From assembly GCA_002314635.1 (NCBI GenBank), contig DCGQ01000042.1:1-43302 (forward strand): a stretch of DNA of 43,302 bases, in the 5' to 3' direction. Each line of letters opens with the position of its first letter. The first letter of the stretch is position 1. The translations under genes were made by a program, and so were the position numbers. Positions 26,227-33,255 of this stretch are shown piece by piece. The notes beneath the pieces were generated by a model. The model was not told the origin of the DNA. It saw nothing but the letters and a program-made list of their open reading frames with translations, and did no database searches. Source of the stretch: Clostridiales bacterium UBA1774. Lineage in GTDB: Bacteria; Bacillota; Clostridia; Oscillospirales; Oscillospiraceae.

Positions 26227-27701
26227 AAGCAAAGCTTCTGGCAGATCGGGCATTCCCGGTGGGACAGGCGGCCCCGGAGCTGTTTGGTTCCTTTATTGAG
26301 CATCTGGGCCGTGCGGTATACGGCGGTATTTACGAGCCGGGTCATCCCACGGCAGACGAGCAGGGGTTCCGGCAGGATGTGCTGGACATGGTGCGGGAGC
26401 TGGATGTGCCCATCGTCCGCTATCCCGGCGGCAACTTCGTGTCCGGCTACAACTGGCGGGACGGCATCGGCCCCCGGGAACAGCGTCCCCGCCGTGCGGA
26501 GCTGGCATGGAACAGCATCGAGACTAACCAGATCGGCGTGGGCGAGTTTCAGGAGTGGGCGAAGAAGGCAGGCAGCGCCGTGATGATGGCGGTGAATCTG
26601 GGCACCGGAACGGTGCAGGAGGCCCGCGATCTGGTGGAATACTGCAATTTCCCCGGCGGCACCGCACTCAGCGAGGAACGGCGGCAGCACGGCTATGACA
26701 AACCCTTCGGCATTCAGACCTGGTGTCTGGGCAACGAAATGGACGGCCCCTGGCAGATCGGCCACCGGACGGCACAGGAGTACGGACGCATTGCCTGTGA
26801 AGCCGCCAAGGCTATGAAGCTGGTGGATCCCTCCATCAAGCTGGTCGCCTGCGGCAGCTCATCCTCCTCCATGGCCACTTTCGGCGAATGGGAGGAAACC
26901 GTGCTGATGAACTGCTATGAGCAGGTGGACTATCTGTCCCTCCACAGCTATTACGGCAACCGCAGCGGAAACAGCGCCGAATTCCTGGCCTGCAGCCGGG
27001 ATATGGACCGGTTCATCACGGATGTCAGCGCCATCTGCGATGCGGTTCGCGCCAGAAAACATCTGGATAAGACCATGTATCTGAGCTTTGATGAGTGGAA
27101 TGTGTGGTTCCACTCCAACGAGCAGGATGAAAAGGTGGAGAAGTGGACGGTTGCGCCTCCGCTGCTGGAGGATGTGTATACTTTCGAGGATGCGCTGGTG
27201 GCAGGCTGCCTGCTGATCACCCTGCTGCGGCACTGTGACCGGGTGAAGATCGGCTGCCTTGCCCAGCTGGTGAACGTGATTGCCCCCATCATGACTGAGA
27301 ATGGCGGACGGAACTGGGCACAGACCATCTTCTGGCCCTTCCGGGACGCCAGTGCCCTGGGCAGAGGCACCGTTCTGCAGGTGAAGCTGGACTGCCCCAC
27401 CTACGATGGCGGCACCTACGGCGAGACGCCCTGCGTGGAAGCTGTCGCCGTGGAGAAGGACGGGGAGATCACCGTGTTTGCCGTAAACCGCAGCCTGACC
27501 GATTCCGTGGAGCTGGAGCTGCAGCTGCGCGGGTATAAGAATCTGCAGCTGTTTGAGCATCGGGAGCTGTATCATGAGGATCTGAAAGCCATCAACACCG
27601 CTGACCGGCCGGACACCGTTGTACCCGGCACCGGCGACGGGAAGAGCCTGAAGCCCCATTCCTGGAATGTGCTGCGCTATCATGCGGAGGTGGAGGACTG
27701 A
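26223..27701 (+). CDS. GH51 alpha-L-arabinofuranosidase
   Basis: This 492-residue enzyme matches intracellular glycoside hydrolase family 51 arabinofuranosidases that release L-arabinose from arabino-oligosaccharides. GSFIEHLGRAVYGGIYEPGH at the start, RYPGGNFVSGYNWRDGIG, the acid/base E172 in CLGNEMDGPW and the nucleophile E291 in SFDEWNVWF are present, followed by the C-terminal beta domain. There is no signal peptide, so substrates must be imported as oligosaccharides; no transporter is in the window. It is coupled to trmO upstream (4-base overlap) and to a kinase fragment downstream (1-base overlap). Confidence 0.94.
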   Translation: MKAKLLADRAFPVGQAAPELFGSFIEHLGRAVYGGIYEPGHPTADEQGFRQDVLDMVRELDVPIVRYPGGNFVSGYNWRDGIGPREQRPRRAELAWNSIETNQIGVGEFQEWAKKAGSAVMMAVNLGTGTVQEARDLVEYCNFPGGTALSEERRQHGYDKPFGIQTWCLGNEMDGPWQIGHRTAQEYGRIACEAAKAMKLVDPSIKLVACGSSSSSMATFGEWEETVLMNCYEQVDYLSLHSYYGNRSGNSAEFLACSRDMDRFITDVSAICDAVRARKHLDKTMYLSFDEWNVWFHSNEQDEKVEKWTVAPPLLEDVYTFEDALVAGCLLITLLRHCDRVKIGCLAQLVNVIAPIMTENGGRNWAQTIFWPFRDASALGRGTVLQVKLDCPTYDGGTYGETPCVEAVAVEKDGEITVFAVNRSLTDSVELELQLRGYKNLQLFEHRELYHEDLKAINTADRPDTVVPGTGDGKSLKPHSWNVLRYHAEVED

Positions 27702-28447
27702 TGCAGATTTCCGGTTCGGTGCTGGAGCTGCGCCTTGCCCGGGAGGAGCTGCGGGTCAGCCTGCTGGATAAAAAAGGGGAGATACTGCTTACCGCATCAG
27801 ACCCATGGCAGCCGCGGGAGCTGGACGGTGTGGAGACCTATACCCTGCTGCAGATCTGGCCGGGGATCCGAACTCTTTATAAGGAACTGGCAGCGCAGTA
27901 TCGCACGGAGTACGGTTCCGCGCTGGAAGAAGTCTCTGCCATTGCCGTTCGGGGCATGGGAAAAGGCTGGATGCCCTTTGACCCCCGCATGACCCTGCTG
28001 ACCACCTATCGGGGTGCATGGGATCCGCGCCCGGAGGCGGCGGCTGCGCTGAGCGAAGCACTGGACACCCGGATCGAGGAGGACAGCGCGGTCAGCTATC
28101 TCTGGCAGGCCATGCTGGATGGGGAGCCCTATCTGCCCTATGTGGACTATATCACCACTCTGCCCGGCTATGTGTACTGGCGGCTCACCGGCTTCCGCAG
28201 CCTTGCACGGGACAGTGCAGCCGGGATTTTTCCGCTGGATGAAAGCGGGCAGTATGATACAGCGCTGTTGGCAAAATTCGATGCGCTGGCCGCAGGCAGA
28301 CTGCCGAAACCGCTGATCGACCTGCTGCCGGAGGTGCTTGCCCCCGGAGAGAGCGGCGGTACGCTGATGCGGGAGAGCCTGCGGATGATCGATCCCAGCG
28401 GCGACCTGTGGGACGGGATCCCCCTGCTGCCGCCGGAGGATCTGTAA
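27701..28447 (+). CDS. N-terminal half of an FGGY carbohydrate kinase; catalytic half missing
   Basis: This 248-residue protein aligns by eye with the first domain of xylulokinase/ribulokinase-like FGGY kinases: the AIAVRGMGKGWMPFD strand, the DSAVSYLWQAMLDGE helix, TTLPGYVYWRLTG, DSAAGIFPLDESGQYD and the LDPSG-like IDPSGDLWDGIPLLPPE. Family members continue from PPE into GDAGTGM, which holds the catalytic Asp, and then a whole second domain; here the frame stops two codons after PPE. The N-terminal phosphate loop (usually like EFGSTRIK) is also degraded to VLELRLAREELRV. It should lack kinase activity. The frame is otherwise intact and overlaps the GH51 stop by one base, so it is either a recent remnant or a kept sugar-binding protein. 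Confidence 0.75.
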   Translation: MQISGSVLELRLAREELRVSLLDKKGEILLTASDPWQPRELDGVETYTLLQIWPGIRTLYKELAAQYRTEYGSALEEVSAIAVRGMGKGWMPFDPRMTLLTTYRGAWDPRPEAAAALSEALDTRIEEDSAVSYLWQAMLDGEPYLPYVDYITTLPGYVYWRLTGFRSLARDSAAGIFPLDESGQYDTALLAKFDALAAGRLPKPLIDLLPEVLAPGESGGTLMRESLRMIDPSGDLWDGIPLLPPEDL

Positions 28448-28460
28448 AACAGAAAAGCGG

Positions 28461-28841
28461 TCAGACCCGGTAGATCAGCAGCTTCCGCACAAGGAAATTC
28501 CAGAAGAAAACGATGGCGGTTGCGCCCATCTTCGAGAGCATTTCGGGCAGAGCCAGCTTCTGCACGGCGATCCACATGATGAGCAGATTCATGCCCCAGC
28601 CGATCAGCGAGGTCAGATAGATGCTGCCCAGCTCCTTCCAGATGTTCTGCTTTTCCTTGAACAGCAGCACTTTTCCGAAAAACCAGTTGGCCAGTGTGGA
28701 GAGTGCGTATGCAATGGTGGTGGCAATGCGGTAGTCCATGCTGAGCGGCTTGTTCAGGAGCCAGAACAGACCCCATTCCACCAGCGTGGCAAGACCGCCC
28801 ACCACCAGATAGATCATAAACTGACGAATATTTTTTTTCAT
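28461..28841 (-). CDS. GtrA family membrane protein
   Basis: This 126-residue protein has four transmembrane helices and the GtrA-family pattern: RQFMIYLVVGGLATLVEWG in helix 1, YALSTLANWFFGKVLLF in helix 2 and the final NFLVRKLLIYR. GtrA proteins are thought to help flip or present lipid-linked sugars for cell-surface glycan modification. No partner glycosyltransferase is adjacent; a GT4 enzyme lies at 36033. It has its own promoter, divergent from the trpB leader, and a GAGGT site upstream of the ATG. Confidence 0.88.
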   Translation of the reverse strand: MKKNIRQFMIYLVVGGLATLVEWGLFWLLNKPLSMDYRIATTIAYALSTLANWFFGKVLLFKEKQNIWKELGSIYLTSLIGWGMNLLIMWIAVQKLALPEMLSKMGATAIVFFWNFLVRKLLIYRV

Positions 28842-28871
28842 GGTGATACCTCATTCTTTCCGGATATGCGA

Positions 28872-28899
28872 ATTGTAGCAGAGCGGGCGAAAAAGTCAA
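28872..28899 (-). promoter_or_regulatory. Promoter of gtrA-like gene
   Basis: Minus-strand TTGACT (28894-28899), 16-bp spacer and TACAAT (28872-28877), 31 bp upstream of the ATG. It is back-to-back with the trpB promoter starting at 28918. Confidence 0.6.
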
Positions 28900-28917
28900 C
28901 TGCTTCCGAAATTGTAC

Positions 28918-28947
28918 TTGACACGCCTCCTGCACCTGTGTTATACT
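28918..28947 (+). promoter_or_regulatory. Promoter of T-box/trpB transcript
   Basis: Perfect TTGACA (28918-28923), 18-bp spacer and TATACT (28942-28947). The transcript would start near 28954 and run into the T-box leader. Confidence 0.75.
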
Positions 28948-28954
28948 GCGCTAA

Positions 28955-29229
28955 ACCGTAGAGGAAGAGGAAGTAGCCGGTCATCGGATGTTGCAGAGAG
29001 CTGCGGGTGCTGGGAACGCAGTACGGACGGGATCGTGTGAATGGACTTCGGAGGGCGAGCGGAAAACGGGGCGACCCGTTTATGCGAGACGGAGAGAGGC
29101 GCTCCGTGATAAAAGGCCGCCGCATGACAGTGCGGGGAGAGAGGCGCGACGCGCAAGCCGGGTGGTACCGCAGGTTCGATTTTCGACCCTGTCCCAGCAA
29201 GAAAAGCTGGGGCAGGGTTTGTTATTTTT
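28955..29229 (+). promoter_or_regulatory. T-box riboswitch, tryptophan specific
   Basis: The leader of about 275 nt has the T-box layout. AGAGAGCTGCGGGTGCTGGG (28995-29014) resembles the stem I AG-bulge/K-turn region. The specifier loop reads GAATGGAC (29039-29046) with codon TGG (29042-29044), matching tRNA-Trp. The conserved T-box GGGTGGTACCGC is at 29160-29171, followed by the terminator/antiterminator. Uncharged tRNA-Trp would stabilise the antiterminator and turn on trpB when tryptophan is scarce. Confidence 0.88.
29187..29229 (+). terminator. T-box regulated terminator
   Basis: A 12-bp stem CCCTGTCCCAGC / GCTGGGGCAGGG (one G-T) with a 7-nt loop is followed by TTTGTTATTTTT. It is the off-state structure of the Trp T-box, 17 bp before the trpB start. 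Confidence 0.85.
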
Positions 29230-29246
29230 CAGAGGAGGAAGATAAA

Positions 29247-30473
29247 ATGAATATGAACGGCATTGATATGGAGACCTATTTCAAGCATTACCCCGATGAA
29301 GCCGGGTTCTTTGGTAAATACGGCGGCTGCTACATCGCACCGGAGCTGCAGGCGGCCATGGCGGAGATCACGGAAGCCTATTTCACCATCTGCAAGAGCG
29401 ACCGGTTCATCAGCGAGCTGCGGCGCATCCGCAAGGAATTTCAGGGCCGTCCCACCCCCATCAGCCATCTGGAGCGTCTGTCCAATTCGCTGGGCCATGT
29501 GCAGCTCTATGCCAAGCGGGAGGATCTGAACCATACCGGCGCCCACAAACTGAACCACTGCATGGGCGAAGCACTGCTGGCCAAGTACATGGGCAAGAAG
29601 AAGATCATTGCCGAGACCGGCGCCGGTCAGCATGGCGTGGCACTGGCCACCGCTGCGGCTTACTTCGGTCTGGAATGCGATATCTATATGGGCAGCGTGG
29701 ATATTAAGAAACAGGCTCCCAATGTGGCCCGGATGAAGATTCTGGGCGCCCGGGTGGTGGAAGTCACCGAAGGTCTTGCCACGCTGAAGGAAGCGGTGGA
29801 CGCTGCGTTTGCGGCCTACAGCCGGGAATATAAGGACTGCATCTACTGCATCGGCTCCGTCCTTGGCCCCCATCCCTTCCCCATGATGGTGCGCGAATTC
29901 CAGAAGGTGGTGGGCATCGAGGCCAGAGAGCAGTTTCTGGAGATGACCGGCGAGCTGCCGGACGTGATCACCGCCTGTGTGGGCGGCGGCTCCAATGCTG
30001 CCGGTTTCTTCTCCGGCTTTATCAATGACCCGGTGGATATCGTTGGCGTGGAACCACTGGGCAGAGGTCCCAAGCTGGGCGACCATGCGGCCAGCCTGCA
30101 GTACGGCACCGAGGGCATCATGCACGGCTTCAACAGCCTGATGCTGAAGGACGAAAACGGCGAACCTGCCCCGGTCTACTCCGTGGCCAGCGGTCTGGAC
30201 TATCCTTCCTCCGGTCCGGAGCACGCCTTCTGGCATGATATCGGCCGCGTGCGCTATGACACCATTTCCGATGACGAGGCCATTGACGCATTCTTCGCCC
30301 TGAGCCGTCTGGAAGGTATTATTCCCGCCATCGAGAGCAGCCATGCAGTGGCACAGGCTATCCGGATGGCGAAGCAGATGAAAACCGGCTCCATCCTCAT
30401 CAACCTGTCCGGCAGAGGCGACAAGGATATGGACTATGTGATCGAGCATTACGGTCTGCGGGAGCAGAAATAA
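29247..30473 (+). CDS. trpB: Tryptophan synthase beta chain, stand-alone
   Basis: TrpB condenses indole with serine to make tryptophan using PLP. The 408-residue protein has GKYGGCYIAPEL at the start, REDLNHTGAHKLNHC with the PLP lysine K101, the catalytic glutamate E123 in AETGAGQHG, CVGGGSNAAG for the phosphate, and LDYPSSGPEHA. Some usually invariant stretches differ (HKLNHC where HKxNN/Q is common; LGPHPFPMMVREFQ), placing it in a divergent branch. No trpA or other trp gene is in the window, so it may use free indole. An open frame extends upstream through the T-box, but GAGGAGGAAG places the start at 29247. Confidence 0.92.
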   Translation: MNMNGIDMETYFKHYPDEAGFFGKYGGCYIAPELQAAMAEITEAYFTICKSDRFISELRRIRKEFQGRPTPISHLERLSNSLGHVQLYAKREDLNHTGAHKLNHCMGEALLAKYMGKKKIIAETGAGQHGVALATAAAYFGLECDIYMGSVDIKKQAPNVARMKILGARVVEVTEGLATLKEAVDAAFAAYSREYKDCIYCIGSVLGPHPFPMMVREFQKVVGIEAREQFLEMTGELPDVITACVGGGSNAAGFFSGFINDPVDIVGVEPLGRGPKLGDHAASLQYGTEGIMHGFNSLMLKDENGEPAPVYSVASGLDYPSSGPEHAFWHDIGRVRYDTISDDEAIDAFFALSRLEGIIPAIESSHAVAQAIRMAKQMKTGSILINLSGRGDKDMDYVIEHYGLREQK

Positions 30474-30484
30474 ACAGAACGGAG

Positions 30485-30516
30485 AAAAGCACCGAGGCCG
30501 CGGCTTCGGTGCTTTT
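30485..30516. terminator. Bidirectional terminator trpB / nitroreductase
   Basis: A perfect 11-bp stem AAAAGCACCGA / TCGGTGCTTTT with a 10-nt loop, A-run on one side and T-run on the other, between the convergent genes. Confidence 0.85.
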
Positions 30517-30521
30517 GATAC

Positions 30522-31286
30522 TCAGGAAAGCTCCACGCTGATCTGATAGGTGAGACCGGCCTTGAAACGGGGCATGGGGTACATCCGGTTGAACTTCGGC
30601 GTATAACCCTGTTCCAGCGCTCCCAGCTCCAGATGGGCCATGGCCGCGCCTGCGTCCACGCACTGCTGAAATTCCTGAACCGGATTGGGAAGCAGACTCT
30701 TTTTCCGGAACAGGTGGATCCGCTGCCGGTCATCGGTGACGAATACGCAGGGCTGCCGGTTGAAAGAGGAGGGGGAAAGCCTGCCCAGCTCCAGAATCGG
30801 CCGGTATTTCTCCTCCCGGTTAAAAACCACCTTGTCATAAGGCTTCCGGTCAAACTCCGCCTCCGATTTCCGGAAGGGTTCGTCCGAATAACCCAGTGCG
30901 ATGGCAGTGACAAAAGGCAGACTGCCCTCAAAGTCCGCGTCCGACCGGATCTGCACGCTGCCCTGCCAGCAGGTGGCAATGCCCTGCTCCGTGAGCCACA
31001 GCACCGCCCGCTCACCCAGATAACCGCAGTTCTGCAGGCTGAACCGCTTCCGCTCCGCCCGCAGAATCAGGTAACAGGGGGCCTTCACCCCCGGCTCGGT
31101 GCTGCACAGCTTCACCATGTCCAGATAGGGAAGCGTATCAAAATTCCAGTCGATCTCCGCTTCCGGCGGAGTCAAATCGGAAAGAAAATCAATCAGACCC
31201 TCCATCAGCGCTTCCGGCAGCGGTTCCTGACGGAAGCTGCGGAAGCTTTTGCGCTGCCGGATCAGATCTCCGTATGTTTCATGCAT
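30522..31286 (-). CDS. Nitroreductase-family flavoprotein (TM1586-like)
   Basis: This 254-residue protein has two tandem half-domains like the TM1586-type nitroreductase family. The first begins YGDLIRQRKSFRSFRQEPLP, the usual FMN-phosphate contact. The second has LGRLSPSSFNRQPCVFV, comparable with the APSAxNxQPW motif, and a helix DAGAAMAHLELGALEQGY. Such proteins reduce nitro groups, quinones or flavins with NAD(P)H; the substrate is unknown. The start ATG at 31286 overlaps the stop of the upstream coiled-coil gene by 8 bases, so the two are co-translated. Longer frames start inside that gene and are not supported. Confidence 0.8.
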   Translation of the reverse strand: MHETYGDLIRQRKSFRSFRQEPLPEALMEGLIDFLSDLTPPEAEIDWNFDTLPYLDMVKLCSTEPGVKAPCYLILRAERKRFSLQNCGYLGERAVLWLTEQGIATCWQGSVQIRSDADFEGSLPFVTAIALGYSDEPFRKSEAEFDRKPYDKVVFNREEKYRPILELGRLSPSSFNRQPCVFVTDDRQRIHLFRKKSLLPNPVQEFQQCVDAGAAMAHLELGALEQGYTPKFNRMYPMPRFKAGLTYQISVELS

Positions 31287-32193
31287 CTGCCTGTTCCGCC
31301 TCCGTATTTTCTGCATCGGTTTCGGGAATAAAGTCACAGAGTGTCCCTGCCGAGCCGGTCAGCGTTTCGGAAAGCTCCAGCAGGCGGGCACGAAGCCGGT
31401 TCAGCTCCGCCTCCACCAGACGGGCGCCGGCGGCAGCCTCATCGGAGACCTTGCCCACGGCGGAACGGAAGCTGTCCGCCATTTCGCCCTGCCGTACCTG
31501 CATGGCGTTCTGCTCCAGCCGGGCGGCGTTCACGATATCCTGCGCCTTCTGCTGCGCTTCTTTTTCGATCTCATAGGCGCGGCGGGTGGAATCCAGCTCC
31601 AGCCGTGCGACCCGGCTGCTGACCGCGTCATATTCTGCCAGCCGCTCGGCATTTGCCGCCAGCTGTACCCGTGCGTCTGCCAGCTCCGCCGTGTCCGCGT
31701 CATAGCGGGCACGCAGCTTCGCAAGCTCCTGCGCGGCAGCGTCCTGCTGTGCGGCCTGCCGGGTTTCCGTGTGCTGCTTCATGGCGCGGAGCTGCTGTTC
31801 CAGCTGAGCTGCCGCATTGGTTTTGTCCCGCAGCGCGTTTTCAGCGCTGTCCAGCTGCGCCCTGCACCGGGAAAGCTCCTCCTTCAACTCGTCCAGCTCC
31901 AGCTGCAGGGAATCCTCCCGCTCTTTACCGGCGATCAGTTCTTCCTGCAGAACATCCAGCGCGGACTGGGTTTCAGACGCGGTTTTCTGCACTTCCGCTG
32001 CCTTCTTCTGTGCTTTTGCCGCGTCATCCTTCAAAGTCTGCTGGGCGGCTTTCAGCTCGTCCCGCTCTTTCAGGAGCGCGTCCCGCTCGATTTTCAGAAC
32101 ATTGTACCGGGAAGCGGCGGATTCCAGATAGTTTGCCACATCCTGCTTGTTGAAGCCATTCAGAGAATTGCGGAAGCTGCCTACAGTTGCCAT
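31279..32193 (-). CDS. DivIVA-like long coiled-coil protein
   Basis: The 304-residue protein begins MATVGSFRNSLNGFNKQDVANYLES; the NGFNKQDVANYL stretch resembles the DivIVA/GpsB N-terminal motif that binds membranes of negative curvature and partner proteins. Almost all the rest (about 30-260) is a continuous coiled coil rich in Ala, Glu, Lys and Gln, and the last 20 residues are acidic. DivIVA-type proteins organise poles and septa, so this may be a cell-shape or secretion scaffold. The start is the second of two close ATGs because AAAGGA lies 8 nt before it. It is in a minus-strand run with the aldolase (24 bp upstream) and the nitroreductase. Confidence 0.65.
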   Translation of the reverse strand: MATVGSFRNSLNGFNKQDVANYLESAASRYNVLKIERDALLKERDELKAAQQTLKDDAAKAQKKAAEVQKTASETQSALDVLQEELIAGKEREDSLQLELDELKEELSRCRAQLDSAENALRDKTNAAAQLEQQLRAMKQHTETRQAAQQDAAAQELAKLRARYDADTAELADARVQLAANAERLAEYDAVSSRVARLELDSTRRAYEIEKEAQQKAQDIVNAARLEQNAMQVRQGEMADSFRSAVGKVSDEAAAGARLVEAELNRLRARLLELSETLTGSAGTLCDFIPETDAENTEAEQADA

Positions 32194-32217
32194 TCCAATC
32201 ATCCTTTCTTCCGTCGG

Positions 32218-33039
32218 TTACAGCAAATCTTCATTCAGGCTGTGCCCGTATGCTTCTGCTACTTCCTTGAGTCCCTCGTCGGGAATGACCTGCCGCAGCT
32301 GCCCCTGACCGGCAGACAGCGCCAGCACCCGGATCTGCGCGGCCTTTTCGATGGTGTGCATCAGGCCGAAGGCGGAGTCAAAATCCGGCCCGGAGGTAAA
32401 AAGTCCGTGGTGCGCCCAGACCACCGCATCATACTGTGCCATGGCCTGACGGGTGGCCTCGGCGATTTTTTTGCCGCCGGGAACCATCCACTCCACCACA
32501 CCCACGCCGTTGGGGAACACCATGGGGCACTCGGTCTCACTCTGCCAGAGAGCGCGGCTGAACGCCTTGGCCGTCAGCGGCAGCACAAAGGTCAGCGCCA
32601 CGATATGGGCCGGGTGGGCGTGGTACATGACCCGGCACTGACCGCCTGTGGCGGCGGCACGAACCACATGGCAGAGATAGTGACTGTCAAACTCGCTGGT
32701 AGGGCGGCCGCCGCCCTCCAGACCCCAGACGATGCGGCGCTGTGCCCCGTCCGGACTGATTTCCACAATGCCGATATTGTGAACCGGGTCCTCCGGAATG
32801 TTCCGCATATATTTGCCGCTGCCGGTGGCGAGGAAAAACTCGCCGCCCAGACTGGGATCGGATACCTCCATGGGCACCCACGGATGTGTGTCGGTAAAGG
32901 CGGGACAGCAGGCCGAAACCTCATCCGCCGTCATCCGATAGGTCAGATTGCCGCCGTTGCGTTCATGCCAGCCCTGCAGCCAGCCGTCGTAGCACATACG
33001 GGCAAAGCCGCGGATGGCCGGCGTATTCGTGATATCCAT
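32218..33039 (-). CDS. rhaD: Rhamnulose-1-phosphate aldolase (class II aldolase)
   Basis: RhaD splits L-rhamnulose 1-phosphate into DHAP and L-lactaldehyde. The 273-residue length and the motifs fit RhaD better than FucA or AraD: the N-terminal GWHERNGGNLTYR, the FLATGSGKY loop, PTSEFDSHYLCH, the zinc histidines in YHAHPAH, and VWAHHGLF with the third histidine. No rhamnose isomerase or kinase is near, so the rest of the pathway must be elsewhere. It is the first gene of the minus operon and shares a 216-bp divergent region with the molybdoenzyme gene. The start follows GGGGGTG. Confidence 0.9.
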   Translation of the reverse strand: MDITNTPAIRGFARMCYDGWLQGWHERNGGNLTYRMTADEVSACCPAFTDTHPWVPMEVSDPSLGGEFFLATGSGKYMRNIPEDPVHNIGIVEISPDGAQRRIVWGLEGGGRPTSEFDSHYLCHVVRAAATGGQCRVMYHAHPAHIVALTFVLPLTAKAFSRALWQSETECPMVFPNGVGVVEWMVPGGKKIAEATRQAMAQYDAVVWAHHGLFTSGPDFDSAFGLMHTIEKAAQIRVLALSAGQGQLRQVIPDEGLKEVAEAYGHSLNEDLL

Positions 33040-33100
33040 GGAAAGGCACCCCCATCGACAGTGCGCCGAAACGGACGGGCACTGTGTATTTCATATCGGT

Positions 33101-33130
33101 ATTATAAATCAGAATGCACAGGAAAAGCAA
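33101..33130 (-). promoter_or_regulatory. Likely promoter of rhaD operon
   Basis: Minus-strand TTGCTT (33125-33130), 18-bp spacer and perfect TATAAT (33101-33106), about 60 bp before the rhaD start. The -35 is weak. Confidence 0.45.
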
Positions 33131-33157
33131 GCGGGACTTGAAAAGACGAAACGGAGA

Positions 33158-33186
33158 TTGACCTATGCCCGGGAATGGGATATAAT
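33158..33186 (+). promoter_or_regulatory. Promoter of molybdoenzyme gene
   Basis: TTGACC (33158-33163), 17-bp spacer and perfect TATAAT (33181-33186), 70 bp upstream of the ATG at 33256. It is one of the strongest promoters in the window and is divergent from the rhaD promoter. Confidence 0.75.
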
Positions 33187-33255
33187 AACTTGATACAGAA
33201 TATACTACGCCCATAACGGAAAGGGCGAATGAGATACACAGTACGGAGGAACGAT

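Noticed and set aside
29007..29246. N-terminal extension of TrpB through the leader
   Set aside because: This region is the T-box riboswitch and terminator; TrpB starts at 29247 behind a strong SD.
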